Source of the DNA: Collimonas sp. OK607 | GTDB lineage: Bacteria > Pseudomonadota > Gammaproteobacteria > Burkholderiales > Burkholderiaceae_D | Direction of reading: 5' to 3' | DNA: 51,316 nt | NCBI RefSeq assembly: GCF_900111995.1 | Contig: NZ_FOKF01000033.1 | Location: 1 to 51,316 of the forward strand | Shown: piece by piece, positions 10,401-18,827 of the stretch | Layout of the letters: the number at the start of each line of letters is the position of its first letter | Position numbering within the stretch: position 1 is the first letter of the stretch | Position numbers and translations under genes: made by a program | Notes under the pieces: generated by a model | Seen by the model: the letters and a program-made list of their open reading frames with translations, nothing else | Databases searched by the model: none | Told to the model about the DNA's origin: nothing

Positions 10401-11482
10401 TGGATCTTGCCCAGGTTGTGGTCGAGACGGGTTACGTCCAGCCAGTCGCCGTTCGGATCGACCATGCGCCAGCTGGCCAGGTTGTCGAGCGCAGTGCCCC
10501 ACAACACGGCTTTCTTGCCGCCGGCATTCATCGCGATATTGCCGCCGACGCACGATGCTTCGGCCGAAGTCGGATCGACCGCGAAGACGAAGCCGGCTTT
10601 TTCAGCGGCGTCGGAAACCCGCTTGGTCACCACGCCGGCGCCGGAATAAATCGTCGCGTATTCTTTATCCAAGCCTGGCAACACGGCCATTTCGACAGCG
10701 CCCAGCTGCTCCAGCTTTTCCGTGTTGATGACAGCCGACAAAGGTGTCAGCGGAATCGCGCCGCCGGTGTAGCCGGTGCCGCCGCCGCGCGGGATGATGG
10801 TCAGGCCAAGTTCGATACAGCCCTTGACCAGCCCGGCCATTTCATCTTCGCTATCGGGCGTCAGCACCACGAATGGATATTCGACGCGCCAGTCGGTGGC
10901 GTCAGTCACATGCGATACGCGCGACAGGCCATCGAACTTGATGTTGTCCTTGGCGGTGTAGCGACCCAGGATTTTATTGGTGCGCTTACGCAAATCGTAG
11001 GTCTGGCGGAATTCGTCGGCGAAAGCGGCAATCGCCTTGCGCGCGGCAGCCAGCAACGCTTCGACATTCTCGCTACGCCGTTTCGCTTCTTCATCGCCGA
11101 CGGCATCGCGCGCTGCGCCACCCTCATCTTCCCTGTCGGTGACGATGCGGCGCTTGTCGACTTCGCTGAGACGATGATGCAACGCGTCAATCAGGGCCTG
11201 CCGGCGCTTCGGATTGTCCAGCATGTCATCTTGCAGATACGGATTGCGCCGCACCACCCAGATGTCGCCCAGGACTTCATACAGCATCCTGGCGGAACGA
11301 CCGGTCTGACGCTTGCTGCGCAGTTCGTCGAGCAGTCGCCAGGACGCTTCGCCAAGTAGCCGGATCACAATTTCGCGATCGGAAAACGAGGTGTAGTTGT
11401 AGGGAATTTCGCGCAAACGCGTGGGAGTGGCGCCGTGTGGCGCATCTGACAATAATGCCTGGATTTTTACTGGGGCGTTCAT
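7454..11482 (-). CDS. giant FAD-linked oxidase fused to Fe-S (CCG) reductase, DUF3683 type
   Basis: This 1342-residue protein combines several modules. The N-terminal DUF3683-like region spans about residues 20-180. An FAD-binding type 4 domain follows, with the pyrophosphate loop [12 protein letters not shown] near 231-242, then a FAD-oxidase C-terminal domain with [14 protein letters not shown]. Two 4Fe-4S motifs come next, [11 protein letters not shown] (near 871) and [14 protein letters not shown] (near 934). Two CCG cysteine-rich domains end the protein: [10 protein letters not shown] with [11 protein letters not shown], and DPCHSP with CCGESG. The layout resembles D-lactate dehydrogenase/glycolate oxidase chains merged with a GlpC-like electron carrier. 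It probably oxidises a 2-hydroxy acid and passes electrons to the quinone pool; the substrate cannot be read from sequence. It heads an operon with the HIT and DUF971 genes. Confidence 0.85.
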   Translation of the reverse strand: MNAPVKIQALLSDAPHGATPTRLREIPYNYTSFSDREIVIRLLGEASWRLLDELRSKRQTGRSARMLYEVLGDIWVVRRNPYLQDDMLDNPKRRQALIDALHHRLSEVDKRRIVTDREDEGGAARDAVGDEEAKRRSENVEALLAAARKAIAAFADEFRQTYDLRKRTNKILGRYTAKDNIKFDGLSRVSHVTDATDWRVEYPFVVLTPDSEDEMAGLVKGCIELGLTIIPRGGGTGYTGGAIPLTPLSAVINTEKLEQLGAVEMAVLPGLDKEYATIYSGAGVVTKRVSDAAEKAGFVFAVDPTSAEASCVGGNIAMNAGGKKAVLWGTALDNLASWRMVDPNGDWLDVTRLDHNLGKIHDTPLARFQLEWRHPAEKGHPSEKPFKTEILEIAGRVFRKEGLGKDVTDKFLAGLPGIQKEGCDGLITSGRWILHKMPKHTRTVCLEFFGQARDAIPSIVEIKDFLDAETKKGGAILAGLEHLDERYLRAVGYTTKSKRGVLPKMALFGDIVGDDENAVAHAASEVVRMANNRVGEGFVAVSPEARKKFWLDRARTAAIAKHTNAFKINEDVVIPLNRMGEYTDGIERINIELSGKNKLQLLGELRDFLLKGNLPLGKGDDADGDDIPAAEILEDRVHQAEQLLADVQARWTYLLANLDTPLKDAKEELAALGLEKLSATFDQRLLQQPAATVFDVVQDRTVRVSWKQEVRALLRQIFNGASFKLILDEFNAIHKQVLRGRVFVALHMHAGDGNVHTNLPVNSDHYEMLQDAHAAVARIMTLARSLDGVISGEHGIGITKLEFLTEDEIKDFRSYKLRVDPEGRFNKGKLLNLPGFEADLSNAYTPSFGLMGHESLIMQQSDIGAIANSVKDCLRCGKCKPVCATHVPRANLLYSPRNKILATSLLVEAFLYEEQTRRGISIKHWEEFEDVADHCTVCHKCLTPCPVDIDFGDVSMNMRNLLRKMNKKSFNPGTTAAMFFLNATDPATINMTRKVMTDWGFKAQRLGNDILKKFAKKQTKKPPATVGKAPIKEQVIHFINKKMPGNLPKKTARALLDIEDDKIVPIIRDPKSTTADTEAVFYFPGCGSERLFSQVGLATQAMLWEVGVQTVLPPGYLCCGYPQRGSGDFDKAEKIITDNRVLFHRMANTLNYLDIKTVIVSCGTCYDQLQGYQFDKIFPGCRIIDIHEYLLEKNLKLEGVSGTRYMYHDPCHSPMKLQDPMKTVNALITTDNGAKIEKNERCCGESGTFGVSRPDVSTQVRFRKEEEMNKGADKLRADGFGGDVKILTSCPSCLQGLSRYNDDSGTTADYIVVEMARHILGENWLPDYVARANNGGIERILV

Positions 11483-11613
11483 TGGTCTAGGAAAGTTGAC
11501 TACTTTGACTACTGCTGCTGGATCAGTATTTTAGCTTATCGCGCTACTTCGCGACGGCAACATGCCAATTTGTGCAGTGCAAGAGACTGATCATGCCAGG
11601 ATAGGCATTGCCA

Positions 11614-11667
11614 ATTGAATCAATAAAAACAATCAATTTTTATTTATTAATAGTTTTTATCTACAAT
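11614..11667 (+). promoter_or_regulatory. AT-rich candidate promoter/operator of the small-protein operon
   Basis: Upstream of two tiny genes lies an AT-rich block with ATTGAATCAAT (11614-11624), the inverted repeat AATAAAAA (11622-11629) / TTTTTATT (11637-11644), a further TTTTTATC (11654-11661), and a -10-like TACAAT (11662-11667). The -35 position at 17-base spacing (TTTATT, 11639-11644) is poor and overlaps the inverted repeat. That arrangement fits an activator-dependent promoter. The regulator is unknown. Confidence 0.4.
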
Positions 11668-11698
11668 GAATCCATGCCCACATTTTTCAGGAGCTCTT

Positions 11699-11776
11699 AT
11701 GTTTAGCCAAATCATCAGCGAAATATTGGAAAGCATTTCCCTCACATTGGCCGACTACGGCCAATGCAAAGGCTGA
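11699..11776 (+). CDS. putative 25-residue small protein
   Basis: This short frame begins with ATG at 11699, five bases after a strong GGAG site (11690-11693), and encodes a 25-residue peptide starting MFSQIISEILESIS and ending YGQCKG. It looks like one short amphipathic or weakly hydrophobic helix with a single cysteine near the end. A second small gene follows 25 bases later with its own strong ribosome site. I do not recognise it. It could be a leader peptide for the second gene. The good ribosome site and AT-rich promoter upstream are the only support for expression. Confidence 0.45.
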   Translation: MFSQIISEILESISLTLADYGQCKG

Positions 11777-11801
11777 TTTCTCTGACCTCAGGAGCGATGT
11801 C

Positions 11802-11951
11802 ATGACACACGTATCATTGTCAAAAAGAAACCCTTATTTCGGCATTTCTTATCTGCTTCGTAAGCGTGCCTGGCCATTGCGTGTATTGCCATATCTCATA
11901 CTACTGCTGATTACACTGGCGATGTTTTGGGCTGGCCTGTCCGCGATTTGA
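11802..11951 (+). CDS. putative 49-residue single-span membrane protein
   Basis: The ATG at 11802 is preceded by AGGAG (11790-11794) at seven-base spacing. The 49-residue product has a basic N-terminal part (SKRNPYFGISYLLRKRAW) and a hydrophobic segment at about residues 29-47 (LPYLILLLITLAMFWAGL), which fits one membrane span with the N-terminus in the cytoplasm. It follows the 25-residue gene and converges on the YqaA-type gene. I do not recognise a family. Small single-span proteins of this form often modulate a membrane enzyme or transporter, but no partner is evident here. Confidence 0.5.
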   Translation: MTHVSLSKRNPYFGISYLLRKRAWPLRVLPYLILLLITLAMFWAGLSAI

Positions 11952-11979
11952 TGCCATACGGCAATTTATGGTGCATGAC

Positions 11980-12471
11980 TCACGCCAGCCAGCTCGCAAC
12001 TTGCCGCCAAAAACCGTCAGGCACATGCATCAGCAGCCAGACCACCAATATATAGCGGACGAATTTGCCGATCGCCATGTACACGACGGAGGGCCAGAAC
12101 GGCAATTTCAGCCAGCCGCCTAAAGTGCAGATAGGGTCGCCGATGCCCGGCACCCAGGCTAGCAGCATGGTTTTTGCGCCATAGCGCTGCAGCCAGCTGA
12201 ACCATTTGCTGTCGCGCTCACGGGCGAAGGCTTGCTTGGCACCGTAGCCCATCCAGTAATCGACCACACCACCCAGCGTGTTACCCAGCGTTGCGACGAA
12301 AATCACCGGCCAGAAAAGCGTGCCGTTGGATTTGATCACCGCAAACACTGCCGGCTCCGAGCCCAGCGGCAGCAAGGTCGCGGCGACAAAACTGATGATA
12401 AAGACGGAAGTCAGTCCGACCGTTGGCACGGCAAGTGTCTTGAGCAACCATAAAACGGCGGATTCGATCAT
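11980..12471 (-). CDS. YqaA/DedA-like (SNARE-associated family) membrane protein
   Basis: This 163-residue inner-membrane protein has about four hydrophobic spans and the family landmarks LLPLGSEPAVFAV, ATLGNTLGGVVDYWMGY and VPGIGDPICTLGGWLKLPFWPSV. The YqaA branch of the DedA superfamily is shorter than true DedA proteins. DedA relatives act in lipid carrier flipping and membrane potential maintenance, but the role of YqaA is unproven. The gene is convergent with the small-protein operon and divergent from ilvA. Confidence 0.85.
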   Translation of the reverse strand: MIESAVLWLLKTLAVPTVGLTSVFIISFVAATLLPLGSEPAVFAVIKSNGTLFWPVIFVATLGNTLGGVVDYWMGYGAKQAFARERDSKWFSWLQRYGAKTMLLAWVPGIGDPICTLGGWLKLPFWPSVVYMAIGKFVRYILVVWLLMHVPDGFWRQVASWLA

Positions 12472-12584
12472 AGGGACAATTCAGAGACGGCAGACGCGGT
12501 GCGCGCAACAGCATACGACGCAGCTGACACGACGTAGTTGATACTGATTGATAGCAATTATTACGCTGCAGCCGACAAAACCTG

Positions 12585-12612
12585 GTGACGATTAAAAACC
12601 GTCCATTATAAT
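12585..12612 (+). promoter_or_regulatory. predicted ilvA promoter
   Basis: A perfect -10 hexamer TATAAT (12607-12612) is preceded at 16-base spacing by GTGACG (12585-12590), which shares TGAC with the -35 consensus. Transcription would start near 12620, giving a leader of roughly 95 bases before ilvA. No attenuator peptide rich in Ile, Leu or Val was seen. Confidence 0.5.
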
Positions 12613-12713
12613 GATCCGCTGTTCCTTCCGGCCTGATCCTGTTGCCGACCACGCTTCTGACTGGTTTCCGACCATGCCCGCGGCGCGCTCGACAGCCATA
12701 ATTTGACAACAAC

Positions 12714-14240
12714 ATGACCACAGACTATTTGCAGAAAATCCTCACCGCCCGCGTCTACGATGTCGCGGTCGAATCCCCGCTTGAATTTGCGTCGACGCTG
12801 TCGCAACGCATTGGCAACCCGATTTATTTCAAGCGTGAAGATGTGCAAAGCGTGTTCAGTTTCAAATTGCGCGGCGCCTACAACAAGATGGCCAGCCTGA
12901 CCCCGGCCCAGCTCAAGCGCGGCGTGATTTGCGCTTCCGCAGGCAACCATGCGCAAGGGCTGGCGCTGTCTGCCGCCAAGCTCGGCTGCCGCGCCGTGAT
13001 CGTGATGCCGACCACCACGCCACAAGTCAAGGTCGACGCGGTGCGGGCCCGAGGCGGCGAAGTGGTACTGTTCGGCGACTCCTATACCGACGCCTACAAC
13101 CACGCGCTGACACTGGAAAAGAAACTCAAGCTGACGTTCGTGCATCCGTTCGACGATCCGCATGTGATCGCCGGCCAGGGCACCATCGGCATGGAAATCC
13201 TGCGCCAGCACGCAGGACCGATCCACGCGATCTTCGTGCCGATCGGCGGCGGCGGCCTGATTGCCGGCATCGCGGCCTATGTCAAAGCGGTACGGCCCGA
13301 GATCAAGATCATCGGCGTGCAAACTACCGACTCCGACGCCATGGCGCGCAGCCTGAAGGCCGGCCGTCGCGTCACGCTACCGGATGTCGGCCTGTTCGCC
13401 GACGGTACTGCAGTCAAGCTGGTGGGTGAAGAAACATTCCGCCTGGCGCGCATGTATGTGGACGAAGTGATCCTGGTCGATACCGATGCGGTCTGCACCG
13501 CGATCAAAGACGTTTTCCAGGATACCCGCAGCATTCTGGAACCGTCCGGAGCGTTGGCGGTGGCTGGCGCCAAAGCCTATGTCGAACGCGCCAAAGGCAC
13601 CCGCAAGCCGATCAAGGACCAAACCCTGATCACCATTGCGTCCGGCGCCAACATGAATTTCGACCGCTTGCGCTTCGTCGCCGAAATGGCCGATATCGGC
13701 CAATTGCGCGAAGTCGTGTATGCCGTCACCATCCCGGAAGAGCACGGCAGCTTCCGCCGTTTCTGCGAGCTGGTCGGGCCGCGCAACGTCACCGAGTTCA
13801 ACTATCGCATCAGCGATGAGAAAATCGCCCATGTGTTTGTCGGCGTACAAACTTCAAGCGGTGAAGAAGCTAGCCTGATCGCCAAGAATTTCGAGAAGCA
13901 CGGCTTTAACACGCTCGACCTGACGCATGACGAACTGGCCAAGGTCCATGTGCGGCATCTGGTGGGCGGCAAGAGCCCGTTGGCGAAAGACGAATTGCTG
14001 TACCGCTTTGAATTCCCGGAGCGTCCGGGCGCGCTGATGCGCTTTTTGAATTCGATGGCGCCGGACTGGAATATCAGTCTGTTCCACTATCGTAGCCAGG
14101 GCGGCGACGTCGGCCGCATCCTGGTCGGACTGCAAGTACCGAAAAAGGAAATGAAAGCTTTCCGCGCATTCCTGGCGGGCCTGGGCTATCGCTATTGGGA
14201 TGAAAGCAATAATCCGGTCTATAAATTGTTTCTGGGCTAA
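12714..14240 (+). CDS. ilvA: threonine ammonia-lyase, biosynthetic
   Basis: This 508-residue enzyme deaminates threonine to 2-oxobutanoate, the first step of isoleucine synthesis. The PLP lysine is in FSFKLRGAYNKM (about residue 51). The phosphate-binding glycine loop is in PIGGGGLIAGIA, and ASGAN precedes the C-terminal part. The region after about residue 330 holds two ACT-like regulatory domains (VVYAVTIPEEHGSFRRFCELVG and LLYRFEFPERPGALMRFLNSM), typical of the isoleucine-inhibited biosynthetic form. The start MTTDYLQKIL is the usual one for this family, although no clear ribosome site precedes it. Length is normal. Confidence 0.96.
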   Translation: MTTDYLQKILTARVYDVAVESPLEFASTLSQRIGNPIYFKREDVQSVFSFKLRGAYNKMASLTPAQLKRGVICASAGNHAQGLALSAAKLGCRAVIVMPTTTPQVKVDAVRARGGEVVLFGDSYTDAYNHALTLEKKLKLTFVHPFDDPHVIAGQGTIGMEILRQHAGPIHAIFVPIGGGGLIAGIAAYVKAVRPEIKIIGVQTTDSDAMARSLKAGRRVTLPDVGLFADGTAVKLVGEETFRLARMYVDEVILVDTDAVCTAIKDVFQDTRSILEPSGALAVAGAKAYVERAKGTRKPIKDQTLITIASGANMNFDRLRFVAEMADIGQLREVVYAVTIPEEHGSFRRFCELVGPRNVTEFNYRISDEKIAHVFVGVQTSSGEEASLIAKNFEKHGFNTLDLTHDELAKVHVRHLVGGKSPLAKDELLYRFEFPERPGALMRFLNSMAPDWNISLFHYRSQGGDVGRILVGLQVPKKEMKAFRAFLAGLGYRYWDESNNPVYKLFLG

Positions 14241-14253
14241 AACTATCAGCCTC

Positions 14254-14278
14254 GCTTGCGGTAGCTGCCACCGCAAGC
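14254..14278 (+). other. perfect hairpin after ilvA
   Basis: GCTTGCGGT (14254-14262) and ACCGCAAGC (14270-14278) form a perfect nine-pair stem with a seven-base loop, 13 bases after the ilvA stop. No T-run follows, so it is not a classic intrinsic terminator. It may protect the 3' end of the ilvA mRNA or assist factor-dependent termination before queF. Confidence 0.5.
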
Positions 14279-14396
14279 AGGTCCTACACTAAAATCGGCC
14301 TCGAAACACATTCTGATACATGGCATTTAAGGTGCGACATCAGGCCCGGCGTGCTTTTCTGGCAAAATACTGCTTTATCAAGCATAAGCAAACGCC

Positions 14397-15236
14397 ATGA
14401 GCACACCGAATACGCCTGACGCTTCGCCGTTAGGCAAACCCGCCGCCTACCAGACGCAATACCAGCCATCACTGCTATTTCCGATTGCCCGCCTGGGTAA
14501 GCGCGAAGAAATCGGCATTAGCGGCACGCTGCCGTTTTTCGGCGTCGATATCTGGAACGCCTACGAGGTATCCTGGCTCAATTTGCGCGGCAAGCCGCAG
14601 GTCGCTATCGCCACGTTCACGGTGCCGGCGGATTCACCTAACATCGTCGAATCGAAATCGTTCAAGCTGTACCTGAATTCCTTCAACCAGACCAAGCTGG
14701 CTGACACCGATGCGTTGCTGCAGCTATTGCGCACCGACCTGTCGGCTGGTTTCGGCGCTCCGGCACATGTCACCCTGACAACTGCAGATGCTTTCTCCGA
14801 ACTCAAGCTGCAAGAGCCGCAGGGCTTGCTGCTGGACCGGCTGGATATTGAAGTAAATGAATACCAGCCAAACCCATCGCTATTGAAAAGCGACCCGAAC
14901 CAGGTTGTTGTAGAAGAGACTTTTGTATCGCATTTGCTGAAATCGAATTGCCTGGTTACCGGCCAGCCTGACTGGGGCAGCGTGCAGATCCATTATGTAG
15001 GCGCCGCCATCGACCAGGAAAGCTTGCTCAAGTACCTGATCAGCTTCCGCGACCATAACGAATTCCATGAACAATGCGTCGAACGGATATTTATGGACCT
15101 GATGCGCAACTGTTCGCCACAAAAGTTGTCTGTATACGCGCGCTATACCCGGCGCGGTGGTCTCGATATCAATCCATGGCGCAGCAATTTCTCCACTCCG
15201 CAGCCACCGTTGAATTGGCGCCAGGCACGGCAATAG
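14397..15236 (+). CDS. queF: NADPH-dependent 7-cyano-7-deazaguanine reductase
   Basis: This 279-residue enzyme reduces preQ0 to preQ1 in queuosine synthesis. It is the long two-domain (YqfA/E. coli-like) form. The QueF motif [14 protein letters not shown] is at residues 85-98, the thioimide-forming cysteine is Cys185 in [12 protein letters not shown], and Asp192 follows. The segment [19 protein letters not shown] is also typical. The gene stands alone between ilvA and the palmitoyltransferase. No preQ1 riboswitch pattern was recognised upstream. Confidence 0.95.
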   Translation: MSTPNTPDASPLGKPAAYQTQYQPSLLFPIARLGKREEIGISGTLPFFGVDIWNAYEVSWLNLRGKPQVAIATFTVPADSPNIVESKSFKLYLNSFNQTKLADTDALLQLLRTDLSAGFGAPAHVTLTTADAFSELKLQEPQGLLLDRLDIEVNEYQPNPSLLKSDPNQVVVEETFVSHLLKSNCLVTGQPDWGSVQIHYVGAAIDQESLLKYLISFRDHNEFHEQCVERIFMDLMRNCSPQKLSVYARYTRRGGLDINPWRSNFSTPQPPLNWRQARQ

Positions 15237-15381
15237 TTAACAATTAGCTACGGGGTTAGCCACAAATCGTGGCAAAAAGACAGCACTTAAATAGCTGAAT
15301 GACAATTAATTGGTCAGGATTATTGACGTTCAAAGGATCGGCGTCTACCTTACGACCTCGCTGTAAAGGATTCTTTTAAAC

Positions 15382-15993
15382 ATGACAATTTTTTCTCGTT
15401 TTACCGCTCTCAAACGCACCGCTTTGCTATCCTGCATGACCGCACTCGTCGCTGTGGGTGCTCCAGCCCACGCTCAGGAAACCCCGGACACCACCGGCTG
15501 GTTCAGCAAAACTCTCACACAGACCAAAAACCGGCTCGACAATATTGTCGAAAACGGCGACATGGAAGTGTATCTGTCGGGTTACGCCTATCACGGCCGT
15601 CGAACCTATACGAAAGAGCGCATCGAGGAATTGAATGAAAAGGCCTGGGGCCTGGGTGGCGGCCGCACTATCCGCAATGAAGACGGCAATGATGAATCCC
15701 TGTACCTGTTTGCGATCCGCGATTCCCACTACAAGCCACAGGTCATGGCTGGTTATGCCTATGAATGGATCTGGAATGTACCAAAGACACCGGTCGAAGT
15801 AGGCGCCGGCTATACCGCCATGTTGATGAGCCGCCAGGATTATTTCGGCGGCTTTCCGTTCCCGATAGCGTTACCAGTCGTGTCGCTGGGCGTAAAAGGC
15901 GCCAAGTTAATGGGATCCTATGTGCCCCGCCTGTCGCAAAATAAGGGCAATGGCGACGTCTGGCTGATATTTGCACGCTTTGAAGTTAAGTAA
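15382..15993 (+). CDS. pagP: lipid A palmitoyltransferase, PagP family
   Basis: This 203-residue outer-membrane enzyme transfers palmitate from phospholipid to lipid A. It has a Sec signal peptide with cleavage after AHA (residue 31), an amphipathic helix (WFSKTLTQTKNRLDNIVENG), then an eight-strand barrel. The catalytic residues of PagP are preserved: His71 in YAYHGRRTY, and Asp114-Ser115 in FAIRDSHYKPQ. LNEKAWGLGGG matches the conserved NE.PWG.G segment. Length fits the Bordetella/Burkholderia-like members. It probably modifies the envelope against antimicrobial peptides. No PhoP box was identified upstream. Confidence 0.9.
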   Translation: MTIFSRFTALKRTALLSCMTALVAVGAPAHAQETPDTTGWFSKTLTQTKNRLDNIVENGDMEVYLSGYAYHGRRTYTKERIEELNEKAWGLGGGRTIRNEDGNDESLYLFAIRDSHYKPQVMAGYAYEWIWNVPKTPVEVGAGYTAMLMSRQDYFGGFPFPIALPVVSLGVKGAKLMGSYVPRLSQNKGNGDVWLIFARFEVK

Positions 15994-16321
15994 AAACTCA
16001 GGTCAACCGGCCAAAACGATGACCGCAAGTTGATGTTGTTGGCTGGAATCAAGTCTATAATCCGAGATGGGCGCCATTAATGACGGCCGGAAGTTAATAA
16101 CACCGTAGCCTGAGTTATGCTGACTTGGGCCAGAACCGGGGGAGACGTTGCAATAACAGCTACAATCACATTATTGCGATCAGTAGCGCGTAATCCCGAG
16201 ATTGGCCTGTTTTCGATATGCTGCGGCAGTTTTAGTGGTGGCCTGAATGGTTACTTGAATGCTGACCTGAACACTGACTTAGACACAACCACCCGTATTG
16301 TGCCGCATACCACTTTGTATT
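15994..16321 (+). promoter_or_regulatory. gene-free stretch with probable ptsN promoter and long leader
   Basis: This 328-base gap between pagP and ptsN contains a perfect -10 hexamer TATAAT at 16056-16061 with no convincing -35. If used, it would give ptsN an unusually long leader of about 255 bases. A weak 70-codon frame starting at 16117 runs into ptsN, overlapping its first eight bases, but it has no good ribosome site and resembles nothing I recognise. The usual partner hpf, expected before ptsN in related bacteria, is absent, and I saw no degraded remnant of it. Confidence 0.4.
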
Positions 16322-16798
16322 ATGACTAATCTTGCAAAAATCCTGCCCGCACAAAATGTGGCGCTGGATCTGGAAGTCTCCAGTAAAAAACGCGCCTTCG
16401 AACAAGCCGGTTTACTCTTCGAAAACAATTGCGGGATTGCCCGCTCTACCGTCTCCGACAACCTGTTTGCGCGTGAACGTCTAGGTTCTACCGGCCTTGG
16501 CCACGGCGTCGCCGTGCCGCATGGTCGCGTCAAGGGATTGAAAGCGCCGCTGGCCGCCTTTGTGCGCCTGGCCGAACCGATTCCCTTCGAATCGCCGGAC
16601 GGCGAACCGGTCAGCTTGCTGGTGTTTTTGCTGATTCCGGACAACGTCACCCAGCAACATCTGGAAATCCTGTCGGAAATCGCTGAAATGTTTTCCAGCG
16701 ATGCCTTCCGCACCATTCTGGCCAGCGATCCCGATCCGGCCTCGGTACACGCCCATATCGTCGCCTGGCAGCCCATGGGCACCGAAAATGCTACATAA
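16322..16798 (+). CDS. ptsN: nitrogen PTS enzyme IIA
   Basis: This 158-residue EIIA-Ntr protein has the phosphorylatable histidine His67 in GHGVAVPHGR, the equivalent of His73 in E. coli. It receives phosphate from NPr and, in its dephosphorylated state, regulates potassium uptake, phosphate sensing and stress responses. The ATG at 16322 begins MTNLAKILPAQNV. An in-frame TTG at 16298 adds an unlikely extension and has no ribosome site. It is followed 102 bases later by hprK and then rapZ, the common betaproteobacterial arrangement that links EIIA-type signalling to HPr kinase. Confidence 0.93.
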   Translation: MTNLAKILPAQNVALDLEVSSKKRAFEQAGLLFENNCGIARSTVSDNLFARERLGSTGLGHGVAVPHGRVKGLKAPLAAFVRLAEPIPFESPDGEPVSLLVFLLIPDNVTQQHLEILSEIAEMFSSDAFRTILASDPDPASVHAHIVAWQPMGTENAT

Positions 16799-16900
16799 TT
16801 TGGTGTAGGAACCTGCTGGTTCCAAGAAGACAGCGCTCATCGTGTCCGGGTCGCCCGCGGGCGATCTTACTTTGCCACCTAACCAAGTCAGACGCCAACC

Positions 16901-17848
16901 ATGCCCGTTTCCACGCCCTTATCGATTCAGCAGCTGTATGACGAAAACCGTGAATCGTTGCAATTAGGCTGGTTTGCCGGTTTCCCCGGCGGCGAACGCC
17001 TGATTTCCGGCGATGCTGCCTCGGCGGCCGACCAGGTCGGCCATCTGAACCTGATCCATCCAGGCCGGATCCAGGTCTTCGGCCATCAGGAAACCGAATA
17101 CTATCAACGCCTCTCGCCAGCCTCGCGAGTCCACCAGACTGCTGAACTGGTGGCCGGCGCACCACCCGCCTTCATCATCGCGCAAGGATTGGCGACGCCG
17201 CCGAACATTCTTGAGATCTGCGACGAAAAAAATATCCCGCTGTTTTCGACGCCGTTGCCGGCAGCGCAGGTAATCGATTATCTGCGGGTATACCTGTCGA
17301 AAAAACTTGCGCAACGGATCACCATGCACGGTGTGTTCATGGACGTGCTGGGAGTTGGCGTGCTGATTACCGGCGAATCAGGCCTCGGCAAAAGCGAACT
17401 GGGGCTGGAACTGATTTCGCGCAGCCATGGCCTGGTGGCCGACGATGCGGTAGAATTTTCCCGCATTGCACCGAACATGATCGAGGGACGCTGCCCGCAT
17501 TTGCTGCAAAATCTGCTTGAGGTACGCGGCCTGGGCCTGCTCGATATCAAGACGATCTTCGGCGAAACCGCGGTACGCCGCAAAATGCGCCTCAAGCTGA
17601 TTGTGCATCTGGTGCGGCGCGCCACCCTGGAAGAAAATTACGAGCGCCTGCCGCTTGATGCTCAACACCAGGAAGTGCTGGGGCTGGCGATCCGCAAGGT
17701 CATCATTCCAGTGGCCGCCGGCCGCAATATCGCGGTACTGCTTGAAGCAGCGGTACGCAATACCATTCTGCAATTACGCGGCATCGATACACTCAAGGAT
17801 TTTATCGCCCGCCAGCGTATTGCGATGGATAGCGACAGCGATCTCTGA
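16901..17848 (+). CDS. hprK: HPr kinase/phosphorylase
   Basis: This 315-residue bifunctional enzyme phosphorylates HPr on serine with ATP and reverses the reaction with inorganic phosphate. The N-terminal domain covers about residues 1-130. The P-loop GESGLGKS is at 158-165, His143 is in MHGVFMD, and the HPrK signature [16 protein letters not shown] lies near 206-221. In Proteobacteria without a full sugar PTS it works with an HPr/EIIA-Ntr regulatory chain, consistent with ptsN upstream and rapZ downstream. A small GGAACC/GGTTCC hairpin (16808-16823) lies in the spacer before it. Confidence 0.95.
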   Translation: MPVSTPLSIQQLYDENRESLQLGWFAGFPGGERLISGDAASAADQVGHLNLIHPGRIQVFGHQETEYYQRLSPASRVHQTAELVAGAPPAFIIAQGLATPPNILEICDEKNIPLFSTPLPAAQVIDYLRVYLSKKLAQRITMHGVFMDVLGVGVLITGESGLGKSELGLELISRSHGLVADDAVEFSRIAPNMIEGRCPHLLQNLLEVRGLGLLDIKTIFGETAVRRKMRLKLIVHLVRRATLEENYERLPLDAQHQEVLGLAIRKVIIPVAAGRNIAVLLEAAVRNTILQLRGIDTLKDFIARQRIAMDSDSDL

Positions 17849-17915
17849 ATCTGCAGGATGGGCACATCGTGCCTACCCACGTTCTCGATTACCGTACTTA
17901 CGGTATCATTGAATA

Positions 17916-18779
17916 ATGCGCATAATTCTTATCACCGGCATCTCCGGCTCCGGCAAATCAGTCGCCCTTCGCGTGCTCGAAGATGCGGGTTATTTTTGCG
18001 TCGACAATCTGCCGCCGACCTTGTTGCGGGATCTGGTCGCAACGCGGCAGCATGAGGGCGCGCAAATGCTGGCGGTGGCTACCGACGCTCGCAGCGCCGA
18101 CTCGCTTACCGGCCTGGCGTCGGACATCCGGCAATTAAAGGCGGAAGGATGTGACGTGAAAGTGTTCTTCCTGACAGCGCAGACCGAATCCCTGATTGCC
18201 CGCTTTTCCGAAACCCGCCGCAGCCATCCGTTATCGCACCGCCTGCTGCCGGGCCAGAATCCGGCAGACCGCCTGACATTGACCGAATGCATTTTGAATG
18301 AACGCGAGATGCTGGTTGAAATCCAGGGTATCGGCCATACGATCGACACTTCCGACGTCAGCGCCAACCGGCTGCGCAGCTGGATCAAGGAACTGGTCGA
18401 TACCGAACCGGCGCCGCTGACCTTGCTGTTCGAATCGTTTGCCTTCAAACGCGGCGTGCCGCTCGATGCCGACCTGGTGTTCGACGTGCGCATGCTGCCG
18501 AATCCTCATTACGACGCCAATCTGCGTCCGCTGACCGGGCGCGATCAGCCCGTCATCGCTTTCCTGGAAGACTTGCCGAAGGTAACCGACCTGCTCGGCG
18601 ACATCCGCAATTTTGTCGAGAAATGGCTGCCGGCGTTCAAGGACGACAACCGCAGCTATCTGACGGTAGCGATCGGTTGTACCGGCGGCCAGCATCGCTC
18701 GGTGTATATGGTCGAACAGCTGGCGCAATATTTCCAGGTTTCCGAACGCGTGGTGCGACGTCACCGCGAACTGGGCTAG
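17916..18779 (+). CDS. rapZ: RNase adapter / nucleotide-binding protein RapZ
   Basis: This 287-residue protein has an N-terminal P-loop GISGSGKS (residues 8-15) and the C-terminal domain with [16 protein letters not shown], conserved in RapZ/YvcJ. In E. coli it binds small RNAs GlmY/GlmZ and guides RNase E to control glucosamine-6-phosphate synthase. In betaproteobacteria this is not established. It follows hprK by 67 bases; that spacer contains a TACCGT/ACGGTA hairpin (17890-17905). The stop is followed by an imperfect repeat of its own final codons. Confidence 0.92.
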   Translation: MRIILITGISGSGKSVALRVLEDAGYFCVDNLPPTLLRDLVATRQHEGAQMLAVATDARSADSLTGLASDIRQLKAEGCDVKVFFLTAQTESLIARFSETRRSHPLSHRLLPGQNPADRLTLTECILNEREMLVEIQGIGHTIDTSDVSANRLRSWIKELVDTEPAPLTLLFESFAFKRGVPLDADLVFDVRMLPNPHYDANLRPLTGRDQPVIAFLEDLPKVTDLLGDIRNFVEKWLPAFKDDNRSYLTVAIGCTGGQHRSVYMVEQLAQYFQVSERVVRRHRELG

Positions 18780-18801
18780 ACGAACTGGCTTTTTAGTTCG
18801 T
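18780..18801 (+). other. hairpin after rapZ
   Basis: ACGAACT (18780-18786) and AGTTCGT (18795-18801) make a seven-pair stem whose loop holds a run of T. It starts one base after the rapZ stop. CGAACTGG at 18781-18788 repeats the same octamer inside the last rapZ codons (18767-18774) at a 14-base interval. Confidence 0.45.
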
Positions 18802-18827
18802 GACTCGCTTCACATCCCTCTTTTACC

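Noticed and set aside
7529-11359. Long plus-strand frames opposite the giant oxidoreductase
   Set aside because: They are antisense reflections of a strongly biased GC-rich gene; products show no domains, and the minus-strand protein is clearly real.
15258-15275. GCCAC/GTGGC hairpin before pagP as a queF terminator
   Set aside because: The stem is only five pairs and is followed by A-run, not T-run, on the plus strand; it is probably incidental.
16117-16329. A 70-codon frame before ptsN
   Set aside because: No good ribosome site and no family resemblance; it is kept only as a possibility within the long leader.
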